Shown here: in pieces, positions 34,663 through 43,475 of the stretch | How positions within the stretch are numbered: position 1 is the first letter of the stretch | Layout: each line of letters begins with the position of its first letter | Assembly: GCA_044228505.1 (NCBI GenBank) | Contig: JBGAUT010000005.1 | Span: 236,962 to 300,961 of the forward strand | Length of the DNA stretch: 64,000 nucleotides | Source of the DNA: JAEUKA01 sp044228505 | GTDB taxonomy: Bacteria; Myxococcota_A; Polyangia; Palsa-1104; JAEUJZ01 | Direction: 5' to 3' | The notes under the pieces: model-generated | The model's input: only the letters and a program-made list of their open reading frames with translations | What the model was told of the DNA's origin: nothing | Databases searched by the model: none | Position numbers and translations under genes: made by a program

Positions 34663-36669
34663 TTACTTCTTCGCCAGACTCTCTAGTTCTTGCCAGCGTG
34701 CGTACAGTCGATCCACTTCCGTGCGGGCTGCATCGAGTGCGCTCACCCACGTGGGAACCTCTGCCGCATGTTCCTTGTAGACGTTGGGGTTGTTCAGCTT
34801 TTGCTGCAGCTCTTCCACTCGTGACTCTGCGGTGAGGATCTTTTCCTCCATCTTCGCGAGTTCATTCTGTTCTGCAAAGGTCAGCTTCCGAGTCGGTTTG
34901 GCCGCAGGCTTGCTGGCCTCGCTGCTGGTTGCGGATGTCGCAGTGCGCGGGGCTGAGGACTTCTTTGCATCGGCCTCTGTCGCTGCGGGCGCGCTTGTGC
35001 GTGTCCGTTCGAGATAATCGCTGTAGTTGCCTTCATGGAACGTGACCTTGCCATCCCCTTCGAAGGCAATGATTCCGGTCGCGACATGATCCAGAAACCA
35101 GCGATCGTGTGACACGACCAGCGCGCAGCCTGGGAACTCCGATAGGGCCTCTTCCAGCACGCCAAGTGTCATCAGATCCAAGTCGTTCGTCGGTTCGTCG
35201 AGCACCAAGAGGTTCCCGCCCCGTCGCAACAGCTTTGCAAGCTGGACTCGGTTGCGCTCTCCACCGGATAGGGTTCCGACCTTGGCATCGGCGAACCGGT
35301 CATCAAACAGCAGCATTCGCAAAAAGGTCCGGACATGCACCGGGCCGTCTTCTAGGAAGACGCTGTCACTGTCCCCGGACACCTCATCGAGTACGCTCTT
35401 GCTATCGTCGAGGTCAGCGCGACCCTGATCCAAAAAGGCGATCCGGGTGTTGATCCCCCGCAACACCTCTCCAGAGTCCGGCGCGAGGTCTCCAATTAGG
35501 GTCCGGACCAGCGTCGTCTTTCCGGCACCATTGCCACCGATGATGCCGATGCGATCGCCCGGCTTCATCAGCAGCGTCAGATCCGAAAACAGCTTTTTGC
35601 CACCGATCGACTTGCTGATCCCGCGAAGTTCCAGGATGGTTTTGCCGAGCCGGCCACCAGTTGGTAAGCGAAGGATCAGCCTGCGGTCGACGTTCGAGCG
35701 CTCCTCCTGCTTGGGCTTGGCGGACACTGCATCATTGAATCGATCGATGCGCGCTTTCTGTTTGGTGGTTCGGGCTGCGGGACCGCGTCGGATCCAGTCC
35801 AGCTCTCGGCGGACAAACATCGCCCGGTCGCGCTCGCGCTGGGCTTCGGTGTCGAGTCGCTCGGCCTGTTTTTCCAAAAAGCGCTGGTAGTTTCCTTCAT
35901 AGGAATAGAGCTTGCCGCGATCGATCTCGAGAATCCTGGTGGCGACTCGGTCGAGGAAATAGCGGTCGTGGGTCACCAGGACCAGCGCTCCCGGCTGACT
36001 GCGTAGCCTCGCTTCGAGCCACTCAACGGTACGGGCATCGAGGTGGTTGGTCGGCTCATCGAGCATCAGCAGCTCGGGTCGAGCCAGAAGGGCTGCCGCC
36101 AGCGCGACACGTCGACGCTCACCGATCGAGAGGTTACCGACGATGGCATCCATCGGCGGTAGCTCCAGTGACGCGGCGATGCCACGAATCTCGTGCTCAA
36201 CGTCCCAGCCTCCGAGATCTTTGATGTGTTCGTGAAGCTCTGCCTGGCGCGCAATGGCGGCATCGCGCTTGGTGCCATCGCTGGCTTCGATCTCGTGACT
36301 GAGCGCTTCCAGTTCGGCGAGCACTTGTCCGTGACGGCGCATGCCTGCCCGTAACGCTTCAATCACCGAGGATGTGATGGGGAGGCGTGGTTCCTGCGGG
36401 ACATACTCAACGTGTAGGCCACGCTGCCGCGTAATGAGTCCGGCATCGGGCTCGGCATCACGGCTGTCGGTGGGTAGCGCGCCGTCTTGGGCCTGTCCGA
36501 CTGGCTCTGCATCGGGCCCAACGAGCAGGCGCATCAGCGTCGACTTGCCAGAACCGTTCAGTCCCACAAGAGCAATGCGATCCGCTCCTTGCACCGCAAA
36601 CGAAACACCGGCGAGGACGCGCCGGGCACCGAAGCTCTTTTCAACCCCTTGAACCGTGAGGATGGTCAT
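34663..36669 (-). CDS. ABC-F family ATPase (Uup-like)
   Basis: This 668-residue cytoplasmic tandem ATPase has Walker A GLNGSGKST in domain 1 and GGNGAGKTT in domain 2. Signature motifs are LSIGERRRVALAAALL and LSGGERNRVQLAKLL, and both Walker B segments read MLDEPTNHLD/VLDEPTNDLD. A C-terminal coiled coil (about 590-668) is like the DNA/RNA-binding tail of Uup. ABC-F proteins act on stalled or assembling ribosomes or in recombination. ATG 36669 is chosen because the upstream extension overlaps the epimerase gene. It ends an operon with the epimerase (10-bp gap) and the YkgJ-type gene. Confidence 0.93.
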   Translation of the reverse strand: MTILTVQGVEKSFGARRVLAGVSFAVQGADRIALVGLNGSGKSTLMRLLVGPDAEPVGQAQDGALPTDSRDAEPDAGLITRQRGLHVEYVPQEPRLPITSSVIEALRAGMRRHGQVLAELEALSHEIEASDGTKRDAAIARQAELHEHIKDLGGWDVEHEIRGIAASLELPPMDAIVGNLSIGERRRVALAAALLARPELLMLDEPTNHLDARTVEWLEARLRSQPGALVLVTHDRYFLDRVATRILEIDRGKLYSYEGNYQRFLEKQAERLDTEAQRERDRAMFVRRELDWIRRGPAARTTKQKARIDRFNDAVSAKPKQEERSNVDRRLILRLPTGGRLGKTILELRGISKSIGGKKLFSDLTLLMKPGDRIGIIGGNGAGKTTLVRTLIGDLAPDSGEVLRGINTRIAFLDQGRADLDDSKSVLDEVSGDSDSVFLEDGPVHVRTFLRMLLFDDRFADAKVGTLSGGERNRVQLAKLLRRGGNLLVLDEPTNDLDLMTLGVLEEALSEFPGCALVVSHDRWFLDHVATGIIAFEGDGKVTFHEGNYSDYLERTRTSAPAATEADAKKSSAPRTATSATSSEASKPAAKPTRKLTFAEQNELAKMEEKILTAESRVEELQQKLNNPNVYKEHAAEVPTWVSALDAARTEVDRLYARWQELESLAKK

Positions 36670-36679
36670 CCGGGTTTCT

Positions 36680-37801
36680 TTAATACCGTAGGCTTTTGCG
36701 GATATCGCGGACAGTGTCGTCGAGCGTCTCCGCAGGGTCGCGAGAGGAAAAGCCCAGTTCGCGAACCGCCAGGCTGCTGTCGCAGTACCAGTAATGTTGA
36801 GACATCTCAAAGCTGATGCGCTCGACGGGACTGGTCTGGCCCCGGTGACGATACAGCTCGTCCACGGCGCGTACTGCGCCTTCTAGGACTCGATTCCAGC
36901 GTGAAGGCAGCTTGAGCCATGGACCGTCGACTCGGGCAATTCGACCAAGTCGACCCAGGAACTCGGCAAAGGTCCAGTTCGGTCCGCCGAGCAGATACCG
37001 CTGTCCCGAGCGACCCTTTTCCATTGCCGTCACGCAGGCCGGTGCCACATCGCGAACGTCCACGAAGTTGATGCCACCTGACGGAATCGCCGGAATCTCG
37101 TTACAGAGCAGACGCCGAACATCCATCGTCGATGAACCACGACGATCGCCGGGTCCAAGCAGAAGGCTCGGATTGACGACCACCAGCTCGACCCCAAGCT
37201 TTGGGGCAAGCTCCAGAGCGAGCTTTTCTTGATAGATCTTTGAGAGGTAGTAGGGCCAATCGCCGCACAGCTCAACCGGATACGGCCAGCTTTCATCAGC
37301 AATGGGTTCCGCTTCGCGAGCAATCGCAATCGTTCCCGAGGTACTCGCGAGGAGAACTCGCTTCACACCGGCGCGCTTGCAAGCCGTGAGCAGCCGCCTG
37401 GTGCCGTCGACGTGCAGGTGCATCATCTGCTGGGTTCGGGATGGATCCCGCGACACCATTCCAGCCAGGTGATAGACCTCTTTGACACCATCGAGTGCCA
37501 GATCCAGGGCCTCGCTGGAGGCTTCGTCTTGCCCGGCATTGGCTGCTTCGGGGGAGACACGATTGGAATCGCTTAGCAGATCCCCCTGATAGATTGACAC
37601 GCCCAGCTCGCGAAGCTCAGCGGTAGGCTCGCGAGTCAGCACCCGCACTGCCTGACCGCGTCCCCGCAGCGCCCGCAGTAGGTGTTCTCCTAGGAAACCC
37701 GTGCCACCTGTAACCAGAACTGGCCCTCTTGTCGAGGGCTCCACCACTTGACCGTTTGCTTGCACGGCCGGTGACGATATCTGACTCGGCCGGGCAGTCA
37801 A
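36680..37801 (-). CDS. NAD-dependent sugar epimerase/dehydratase family protein
   Basis: This 373-residue extended SDR has the nucleotide-binding LVTGGTGFLGEHL, the structural HLAG, and the catalytic Y-x-x-x-K in YYLSKIYQEK. INFVDVRDVA follows as in hopanoid-associated and dihydroflavonol-reductase-like epimerases. The first 25 residues precede the fold and the annotated start would be a TTG, so a GTG closer to the Rossmann strand may be the real one. The substrate is unknown. The YkgJ-type gene lies 5 bp upstream and the ABC-F gene 10 bp downstream. Confidence 0.85.
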   Translation of the reverse strand: MTARPSQISSPAVQANGQVVEPSTRGPVLVTGGTGFLGEHLLRALRGRGQAVRVLTREPTAELRELGVSIYQGDLLSDSNRVSPEAANAGQDEASSEALDLALDGVKEVYHLAGMVSRDPSRTQQMMHLHVDGTRRLLTACKRAGVKRVLLASTSGTIAIAREAEPIADESWPYPVELCGDWPYYLSKIYQEKLALELAPKLGVELVVVNPSLLLGPGDRRGSSTMDVRRLLCNEIPAIPSGGINFVDVRDVAPACVTAMEKGRSGQRYLLGGPNWTFAEFLGRLGRIARVDGPWLKLPSRWNRVLEGAVRAVDELYRHRGQTSPVERISFEMSQHYWYCDSSLAVRELGFSSRDPAETLDDTVRDIRKSLRY

Positions 37802-37806
37802 GGGTG

Positions 37807-38976
37807 TCAGGACACAAAGCGCAACGCTTCGCCCGCCCGCAGCAAAAGTGGCAGCAGCAGCGGTCTTTCGGCAACCGGCAAGCTCTCCGCTGCCGCGAGT
37901 AGATGTTCACCGAGAGGGCGAGATCGAGCCGTGGGATGCCGCAGCCGCTGACCGAGCTGGGTCGCTGCATCTACCAGCGAGGGGGGGAGTTCCGCGGCCA
38001 CCAAGGGCCCATCGAGCGTCGCCGGTTCCGCGATCCGGCCAAGCAGGGACCGTAGCTCGCTGTGGGCTTGATGTAGCTCGGTGATGGCGCGCAGGCTGAG
38101 CGGCTTGTTCCAGACCGTTGCGGCATGCACGCTGAGCACAAACGTCGCAAGCAGCTGCGCCGGCAGTCCGAGCACGATTCGGCGATAGTCCTCGCTGCCT
38201 TTGCGAAACAGCGCGTTGAAGCGTAGCGATGGGGCAAGCAGAGTCAAAGCGCGGCTGATTGCGGCAGCATGTGGCGACTCCTTGTGGCCAAGCAGCGGTC
38301 CGTACAGCGCGTCAAAGAAGTACTGAAGCTGAGCAATTGTCTGATCCGGCGTACCACCGCTGCGCAGCCCCAGGTGTTGAGCGGTGGTCTGTTGCTGATG
38401 GCTGGCAAAGCCTGCAAAGCTCGGCGAGGAGAGAAAACGCGCTGAGTCATCCCGGAGTGTGGTCTCGAGCGATAGCCATCGCAGTTCCCGCGCACCGCTG
38501 GGCAACGGGACCGTGCTCTCGGTGAGTGGATTTCTGCCAAGGGCAGCCAGCTCGGATAGGAGCTCTTCGTGGCGTACCCCGTGACCACTGCCGTGCGCGT
38601 CTTGTAGTGGACAGACGACGCTGTTCACATCGACCACCTGGGTGCTCCCCACCCGAAAGACTCGGTTAAATGGGAACAGGCGACAGGTCGTAAACTTCGC
38701 GTCGCGTCCGTAGGTCTGCTCGTAGCCGCACATGCCATCGCTGGCAAGAAACCAGCAGCCGTCGGTTACATCAGGCAATCGCACATAACCACCGGGCAGC
38801 GGGTGAAGCAGTGGCGCAATGCTGGGAACCCGTCCGAGCAGCGGTACCAGCTCTCGTTGTGCGGTGATCGCGATCCCTTTGCCGCGACAGCACGCTTGGC
38901 CGCAGGACGCGCAGTCATAGCGGAAGGCTCCATCCAAAAACGCAAAGTAAGTCGCGACCATAGCCCATCGTATCAT
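37807..38976 (-). CDS. YkgJ-family Cys-cluster (Fe/Zn-chelating) protein
   Basis: This 389-residue protein has, in its first 125 residues, the YkgJ-type cluster: DCASCGQACCRG, then WFLASDGMCGYEQ, TCRLFPFNR and VVCPL, giving the spaced Cys set that binds iron or zinc. The C-terminal 250 residues are alpha-helical and unknown. ATG 38976 or 38961 could be the start. It leads a three-gene operon, and regulation may involve the AT-rich inverted repeat at 39046-39072, about 70 bp upstream. Confidence 0.75.
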   Translation of the reverse strand: MIRWAMVATYFAFLDGAFRYDCASCGQACCRGKGIAITAQRELVPLLGRVPSIAPLLHPLPGGYVRLPDVTDGCWFLASDGMCGYEQTYGRDAKFTTCRLFPFNRVFRVGSTQVVDVNSVVCPLQDAHGSGHGVRHEELLSELAALGRNPLTESTVPLPSGARELRWLSLETTLRDDSARFLSSPSFAGFASHQQQTTAQHLGLRSGGTPDQTIAQLQYFFDALYGPLLGHKESPHAAAISRALTLLAPSLRFNALFRKGSEDYRRIVLGLPAQLLATFVLSVHAATVWNKPLSLRAITELHQAHSELRSLLGRIAEPATLDGPLVAAELPPSLVDAATQLGQRLRHPTARSRPLGEHLLAAAESLPVAERPLLLPLLLRAGEALRFVS

Positions 38977-39045
38977 GGTGAGTACGGCAGCGAACAGACT
39001 GGTTCTGAAGGACTTGCCGCTGGCCTGAAGGGGAATGAGGTACTT

Positions 39046-39072
39046 ATATTAGTCTTATTATATGACTAATAT
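39046..39072. promoter_or_regulatory. AT-rich perfect inverted repeat, operator-like
   Basis: Arms ATATTAGTC (39046-39054) and GACTAATAT (39064-39072) flank a nine-base TTATTATAT spacer. In a 60% GC genome this 27-bp, nearly all-AT element stands out. It lies between the divergent starts of the YkgJ-type gene and the holin-4-type gene, where a dimeric MarR/TetR-like regulator would bind. The spacer and arms also contain possible -10 hexamers for either strand. Confidence 0.5.
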
Positions 39073-39191
39073 TTGCGCTGCTTGACGGAAGGAACGCTTG
39101 GAAAATGGACGGCGTCGAATACGTGCGCCTAGGGCGATCTTGGTGCAAGATGTCGACATGGCGCTGCTGATTGCGCCCGGAGGTCGTTTCG

Positions 39192-39539
39192 ATGATATCG
39201 CTGCTGGTGTCGTTTCTGCTCTACGCGGTTGCCTTCATGCTGACGGCGCGCATCGTACCGGGCATCGAGGTTCGCTCCTTCCGCAGTGCGGTTGGCTTTG
39301 CGGTGGTGTTTGCTATCCTCGACGGGCTTTTGTTTAAGCTGCTCGCGATCGTGACGTTGCCGCTGGTCGTTGTCACGTTGGGGCTGTTCTTGCTGGTCAT
39401 CCGCGCCTGGCTGTTCATGCTCACCGACAAGTTCATCGATGGTGTAAGGATTGACGGCTTCGTTTCGGCGCTGATCGGCTCAGTGGTGACCGCGTTTCTG
39501 AACAGCGGCATCACCTGGATGGTTCACAAGATTTTCTAG
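39192..39539 (+). CDS. YvlD/phage-holin-4-superfamily membrane protein
   Basis: This 115-residue protein has four hydrophobic helices (about 4-22, 32-52, 54-75 and 95-112). The pattern LPLVVVTLGLFLLVIRAWLF-type sequence and the short polar loop DKFIDGVRIDG are typical of the YvlD/DUF360 (phage_holin_4_2) family found in bacterial chromosomes. ATG 39192 follows a GGAGGT ribosome binding site; an upstream TTG is less likely. No phage genes are near, so it is not evidence of a prophage. Its function is unknown. Confidence 0.85.
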   Translation: MISLLVSFLLYAVAFMLTARIVPGIEVRSFRSAVGFAVVFAILDGLLFKLLAIVTLPLVVVTLGLFLLVIRAWLFMLTDKFIDGVRIDGFVSALIGSVVTAFLNSGITWMVHKIF

Positions 39540-39576
39540 CTCCCACAAACCATCCCCCCGCCCGGACTCATCGTGA

Positions 39577-40944
39577 TCAGCCGGGGCCCTGCACGCACGA
39601 GGCGATGTTGAAGAACAGGTACTCGAGCAGTCGCTCTTGGGGGGAGAAGTTTGATTTGCAGCTACTTGGCCAGCGTGAGCTTTCGCTGACGACGCCATCG
39701 GGTTCGGTGTTGTAGGTTGAGAAGTGGACCCGTCCACAGGAGTTGTAGTCAAACGTGACGGTCTGCGGGCGATTGCCGTAGCTTGATGCCGGTCCGTCTA
39801 CCCATACCTTGGTCTGCGTCTTGGGATCGTCGGATGCCTTCGATACCACCACAAAGCTGTAGTCGACGGCGACCTGCGCATTGCGATTGATGACGCCCGG
39901 CATCTGCTCCAGCCACTTGACCATTTCTTTGTCGAGCACCCGGTACTGTCCTCCGTAGTAGCTGCGTGAGTCGGCAGCCGTCGGCTTTTCAGGGGCAGCG
40001 AGACACATGGCCGGGCCGGGCAGGGACTGCGGCTCGAAGCACAGGTACGGAGCAAATTCCGGCACCTGCTCGATCACGTCGTAGGCCCAATCGGTCACAT
40101 ACAATCGCCCACCGGAGCGCACGAACTTTTCCAGGTTCTTTTTGACTTGTGGTGTCGCAAGCAGTCCCTGGTACTGATTGTCGGTGCAGTTTACGACGAC
40201 GATGTTGTACGAAAGGAGCTTCGTTTCATCGGCGAGGAGCGCGCCCAGCTCGGCAATCGCGGGCGGATTACGGCTACCGACGGCGCGACCGTTGTACATG
40301 TCCAGCTCATCGATGCCAATCCGCTTCAACACGCACTCGATCTGGTCGTAGTCACCGCTGACCACCGCAATTCGCGGGATGTAGTCTTGCGGAGACAGTT
40401 CCCGGTTCTTCTTTGGCAGTCGAACGATGCCGGTGCCGGTGCCGGGGTCGGCCGGGACCGTGTTTTCCACACAGGCGACGGATTCCATGGCCACAACACG
40501 CTGAAAGCGACCGAGCCGAGCGACGAGCGGAAACTTGCCAGCAGGTGTGCCTTTGAGCCGGAAGCTTCCATCGAAGTTGGTGATGGCCTGAGTGACTGCC
40601 GGTGGCGTGTCATTGCACAGGTCGCAGCCAAGGCCAGGCGGGAACTCGGGGAGGTTATCGACGGGCACAAACACGGCAGCGCCCGGAATGGGGTCTTTGC
40701 CGTTGCCCGCATAGAGTTTGCCGACCACCTCGGTGGTGGTGCCGGAAGGGCACTTGGGCACGTCACAGAAGCGGCCTTTGCAGACCGGTGGAGGAATCGA
40801 CATATCGCCCGAGCGGGGGCCATCGGTGGGATTTTGCCTGTCCACTTCATCCACGGGGAGTCGATCGACGCTACAGCCGATCTGGAGCGGCAGAAGCGAG
40901 AGCAGTGAAACCAGCCACACAGTTGCGTAAGAGCGGCGCGTCAT
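39577..40944 (-). CDS. Lipoprotein with carboxypeptidase-regulatory-like and GATase-like domains
   Basis: This 455-residue lipoprotein has lipobox LQIGC (Cys24). After a Cys-containing linker (CKGRFCDVPKC), residues about 68-170 look like a carboxypeptidase-regulatory/transthyretin-like beta domain (GAAVFVPVDN; TNFDGSFRLKGTPAGKFPLVA). Residues 190-440 look like a ThuA/class I amidotransferase-like alpha/beta domain (IPRIAVVSGDYDQIECVLK, LSYNIVVVNCTDNQ, GGRLYVTDWAYDVI). No complete catalytic triad is evident. Such lipoproteins are common and uncharacterised in Myxococcota. It is divergent from the second exported methyltransferase, with 42 bp between the starts. Confidence 0.72.
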   Translation of the reverse strand: MTRRSYATVWLVSLLSLLPLQIGCSVDRLPVDEVDRQNPTDGPRSGDMSIPPPVCKGRFCDVPKCPSGTTTEVVGKLYAGNGKDPIPGAAVFVPVDNLPEFPPGLGCDLCNDTPPAVTQAITNFDGSFRLKGTPAGKFPLVARLGRFQRVVAMESVACVENTVPADPGTGTGIVRLPKKNRELSPQDYIPRIAVVSGDYDQIECVLKRIGIDELDMYNGRAVGSRNPPAIAELGALLADETKLLSYNIVVVNCTDNQYQGLLATPQVKKNLEKFVRSGGRLYVTDWAYDVIEQVPEFAPYLCFEPQSLPGPAMCLAAPEKPTAADSRSYYGGQYRVLDKEMVKWLEQMPGVINRNAQVAVDYSFVVVSKASDDPKTQTKVWVDGPASSYGNRPQTVTFDYNSCGRVHFSTYNTEPDGVVSESSRWPSSCKSNFSPQERLLEYLFFNIASCVQGPG

Positions 40945-40986
40945 GCGAGCCTCCGAGAGCGATTTGCGGTCACAGGAATCGAGCGA

Positions 40987-41619
40987 ATGTTCGGGACGCT
41001 AGCTGCTCTACTTCGTCGGGTCAATCGTGGATACGGGCGAGTGCTGCGCGTGGTCGGACTGCTTGGGCTTTCGGCGCTGGGCTCGTGCCAGACTTCAGAG
41101 AAGACCGCCGTGAGTCGTCCAGGCGCTGCCTCGGCGCAAGATGCCTATCGGCGACCGGCAGAGCTAACTCGGGCGCTGCAGATTGTGCCAGGGCAGACTG
41201 TTGCCGAGATTGGCGCAGGTGGTGGCTACCTCACGCCGTACCTGGCCGAGGCAGTGGGTGTGGCTGGCAAGGTGGTGTCGACCGACATTGACGAAGCGGC
41301 GCTTTGGGCGCTGCGGCAGCGGACGCGGACCCTGCCCCAAGTCGAGGTTCGGCAGGTGAGTGCCGCGCAATCAGGACTAGAGCCGGGTCGCTACGATTTG
41401 ATCTTGCTGGCCGATGTGGCGCATCTGTTGCCTCACCCGACCGAATACTTGCCCGCGCTCTTCCCGGCGCTGACCAAGGGCGGGCGAGTCGTCGTCAGCG
41501 GTCGCATCGACCGGCGAGAGATCCTGGAGCACACGGCCACTGCGGCTCGACTCGCGCTAGCGGAGCTCCCCATTGAACTGCCCGGCCAGTTCGTGGCAGA
41601 GGTTCGACCGGCGCGGTGA
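40987..41619 (+). CDS. Lipoprotein SAM-methyltransferase-like protein
   Basis: This 210-residue protein has a hydrophobic leader ending in LSALGSC (Cys34), a plausible lipobox, and then a class I methyltransferase core. Motif I is VAEIGAGGGYLTPYLAEAVG, the post-I acidic position is in VVSTDIDEAAL, and motif IV is YDLILLADVAHLL. It resembles the protein at 849, which also starts with an export signal. The second half of the fold is short (PIELPGQFVAEVRP), so substrate binding may be reduced. Whether it uses SAM outside the cytoplasm is doubtful. Confidence 0.72.
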   Translation: MFGTLAALLRRVNRGYGRVLRVVGLLGLSALGSCQTSEKTAVSRPGAASAQDAYRRPAELTRALQIVPGQTVAEIGAGGGYLTPYLAEAVGVAGKVVSTDIDEAALWALRQRTRTLPQVEVRQVSAAQSGLEPGRYDLILLADVAHLLPHPTEYLPALFPALTKGGRVVVSGRIDRREILEHTATAARLALAELPIELPGQFVAEVRPAR

Positions 41620-41649
41620 GCGTGGTTTGACATTGCGGCGGTAGGCGTA

Positions 41650-41678
41650 TTGCTGTCACAAGCAGCCTTCCCTATAGT
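41650..41678 (+). promoter_or_regulatory. Candidate promoter for a leaderless DHS-like mRNA
   Basis: TTGCTG (41650-41655) and TATAGT (41673-41678) are 17 bp apart. The ATG at 41687 is only eight bases after the -10, so the transcript would begin at or within two bases of the start codon. No Shine-Dalgarno sequence is present. Confidence 0.45.
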
Positions 41679-41686
41679 GCGCCGCC

Positions 41687-42979
41687 ATGACCACGCCGCG
41701 TTATCCGTGCCAGACTGCTTCCGACAACCCTGATCCGTCGGGGGGCGATGAATCGACCCGTCGGCGAGTGCTCGTTCGTCGCGTAGATGAAGTCGAGTCG
41801 CTCAGCGATTTGTTTCTGCACTGCTTGCCGGCGTTTGGTGGGGCCTACCTGCGTCGGATCTATACGCTACTCGATGCTGCGATTGGGGCGGGCTGTCCGC
41901 TGACGGTGGCGATTGCCGGTCCGGTGACGGTATCGGGTCAGCAGCACACCTGGCTGAACCCGCTGCTCGAAACGGGCTGGATTGCGTACCTGAGCACGAC
42001 CGATGCGGTCTGTTATCACGATGGTCACCGCAGCCTCGATGATCACCGTGACCCGGTCTACGAAGTGCCGATCTTTGGTGATGATGGTGCGCTTCGTGAT
42101 GAGGGTACGATTCGCGTCACCGATATGGCGTTCGACGAGCAGGTGCTCCTTGATCAGGATCGGTTTTTGACCGCCTGTCTGCTCCGGCCCGAGTTTCAGA
42201 AGAAAATGACTGGGACGGAGCTGCGCTACTTACTCGGCGGGCTCTACGCGCAGCAAGAACAGAAGAACGGGGTCTCGCCGGGACTGCTGAGCACTTGCAA
42301 TCGGCTGGCGATTCCGATCTTGGTCGGGGCACCGGGCGACGGTAGCGTGTTCTTGAACGCGATGAAGCTGTGGGCGATGAAGCAGGCCGGGCTGATTCCC
42401 GAGTTCTCTTTCGATCTCGATGTGCAGGCCGAGGTCTTCGAGTCGTGCGCGTATCACTACCACTGCCTGTTCCAGGTTGAGCCGGGCTCGCTGGCGACGC
42501 TGATCCTGGGTGGCGGCGTACCGAAGAACTACAACTTGCAGCCGGAGCCGGGTCTGTCGCAGGTGCTCGGGCTTTCGGAAGTGCGCGGCTATACGTTCGA
42601 TGTGCAGATCGTGAGCGCGCCGATCACCGATGGCTCGCTGTCGTCGTGTCCACCCGCCGAAGCGGTGACCTGGGGCAAGGTCGATAAGGATGTCTACCAG
42701 CGCACCACTGAGAGCATGCAGGCCGACTACTCGATGGTGATGCCGTTTATCACGAAGGCTCTGCTCGACAACCGGGCTCGCTATGCGCGCTGGGCCGAAA
42801 AGATGGGCGAGGAAGCGCTGTTCGAGAAGCATCCCAAAGCACGGGGCTACCTGCGCGACCGAGCGGGCTATCGTCTGTTTGAAAAGCGAGGCGTCGCAAA
42901 TGAGCAGCTCTTTTCTGCGGTGCGGAAGAACGCGGACTGGTTGAAGGCGACGCTGCACTATCCGCTCGGTGCCAAGTAG
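41687..42979 (+). CDS. Deoxyhypusine-synthase-like polyamine enzyme
   Basis: This 430-residue protein is from the deoxyhypusine synthase superfamily, which uses NAD+ to move the aminobutyl group of spermidine. Family blocks in order are TVAIAGPVTVSG, AYLSTTDAVCYHDGHRSL, PILVGAPGDGS, LILGGGVPKNYN, QIVSAPITDGSLSSCPPAEAVTWGK. The catalytic Lys of the archaeal/eukaryotic enzyme aligns with Lys331 in EAVTWGK. Bacteria lack eIF5A, so bacterial members are thought to make homospermidine or related products, or act on another amine. The start follows a probable leaderless promoter. rlmH begins 3 bp after the stop. Confidence 0.88.
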   Translation: MTTPRYPCQTASDNPDPSGGDESTRRRVLVRRVDEVESLSDLFLHCLPAFGGAYLRRIYTLLDAAIGAGCPLTVAIAGPVTVSGQQHTWLNPLLETGWIAYLSTTDAVCYHDGHRSLDDHRDPVYEVPIFGDDGALRDEGTIRVTDMAFDEQVLLDQDRFLTACLLRPEFQKKMTGTELRYLLGGLYAQQEQKNGVSPGLLSTCNRLAIPILVGAPGDGSVFLNAMKLWAMKQAGLIPEFSFDLDVQAEVFESCAYHYHCLFQVEPGSLATLILGGGVPKNYNLQPEPGLSQVLGLSEVRGYTFDVQIVSAPITDGSLSSCPPAEAVTWGKVDKDVYQRTTESMQADYSMVMPFITKALLDNRARYARWAEKMGEEALFEKHPKARGYLRDRAGYRLFEKRGVANEQLFSAVRKNADWLKATLHYPLGAK

Positions 42980-42982
42980 CCG

Positions 42983-43408
42983 GTGCGGCTCACCATTGTG
43001 GCCATCGGCAAGCTGCGTGATCCGTGGGTGCTTGCGGGCTGTGCCGAGTACGAAAAGCGCCTGCGGCCACGCCTTCCGGTCGAGGTCATCGAGGTCAAGG
43101 ACGAGGAGCAGCTTTGCAAAAAGTTGCCACCGCGCTTCAAGATCTGGGTACTCGATGAGCGGGGTGAGCAGCCGTCCTCGCGGGAGCTGTCGCAACGTCT
43201 CCAGCAGGTGTTTTTGTCGGGAGCAGCGGGGCTGGCGCTGTGTATCGGCGGAGCGGATGGACACAGTGCCGAGCTGCGCAAGCGGGCCGACTACCTGCTA
43301 GGGCTGTCGAAGCTGACGCTGCCGCACCGTCTGGCCCGGCTGATTGTGATGGAGCAGATCTATCGGGCGCAGTCGATCCTCGACGGCAGTCCATATCATC
43401 GCGAGTAA
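42983..43408 (+). CDS. rlmH: 23S rRNA pseudouridine-1915 N3-methyltransferase
   Basis: RlmH is a SPOUT-fold enzyme that methylates pseudouridine 1915 in helix 69 of 23S rRNA. The 141-residue product has the SAM-binding LCIGGADGHSAEL and the C-terminal block EQIYRAQSILDGSPYHRE that marks the family. It begins with GTG 42983, 3 bp after the DHS-like gene, so the two are co-transcribed. Confidence 0.95.
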   Translation: MRLTIVAIGKLRDPWVLAGCAEYEKRLRPRLPVEVIEVKDEEQLCKKLPPRFKIWVLDERGEQPSSRELSQRLQQVFLSGAAGLALCIGGADGHSAELRKRADYLLGLSKLTLPHRLARLIVMEQIYRAQSILDGSPYHRE

Positions 43409-43475
43409 CACGCATCGCTTGTGTGGCAGCCCGCAGCATGTACTACAGTCGCCGCGACAAAGGGGACTCACGGAC

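Noticed and set aside
39106..39171. 21-codon open frame after the AT-rich inverted repeat
   Set aside because: Too short, with no conserved feature and a weak ribosome binding site.
39192..39539. Holin-like protein as evidence for a prophage
   Set aside because: The YvlD/holin-4 family is widespread in chromosomes, and no phage genes are nearby.
42230..43264. 344-codon antisense frame across the DHS-like and rlmH genes
   Set aside because: Both plus-strand genes are unambiguous; this is a high-GC shadow.
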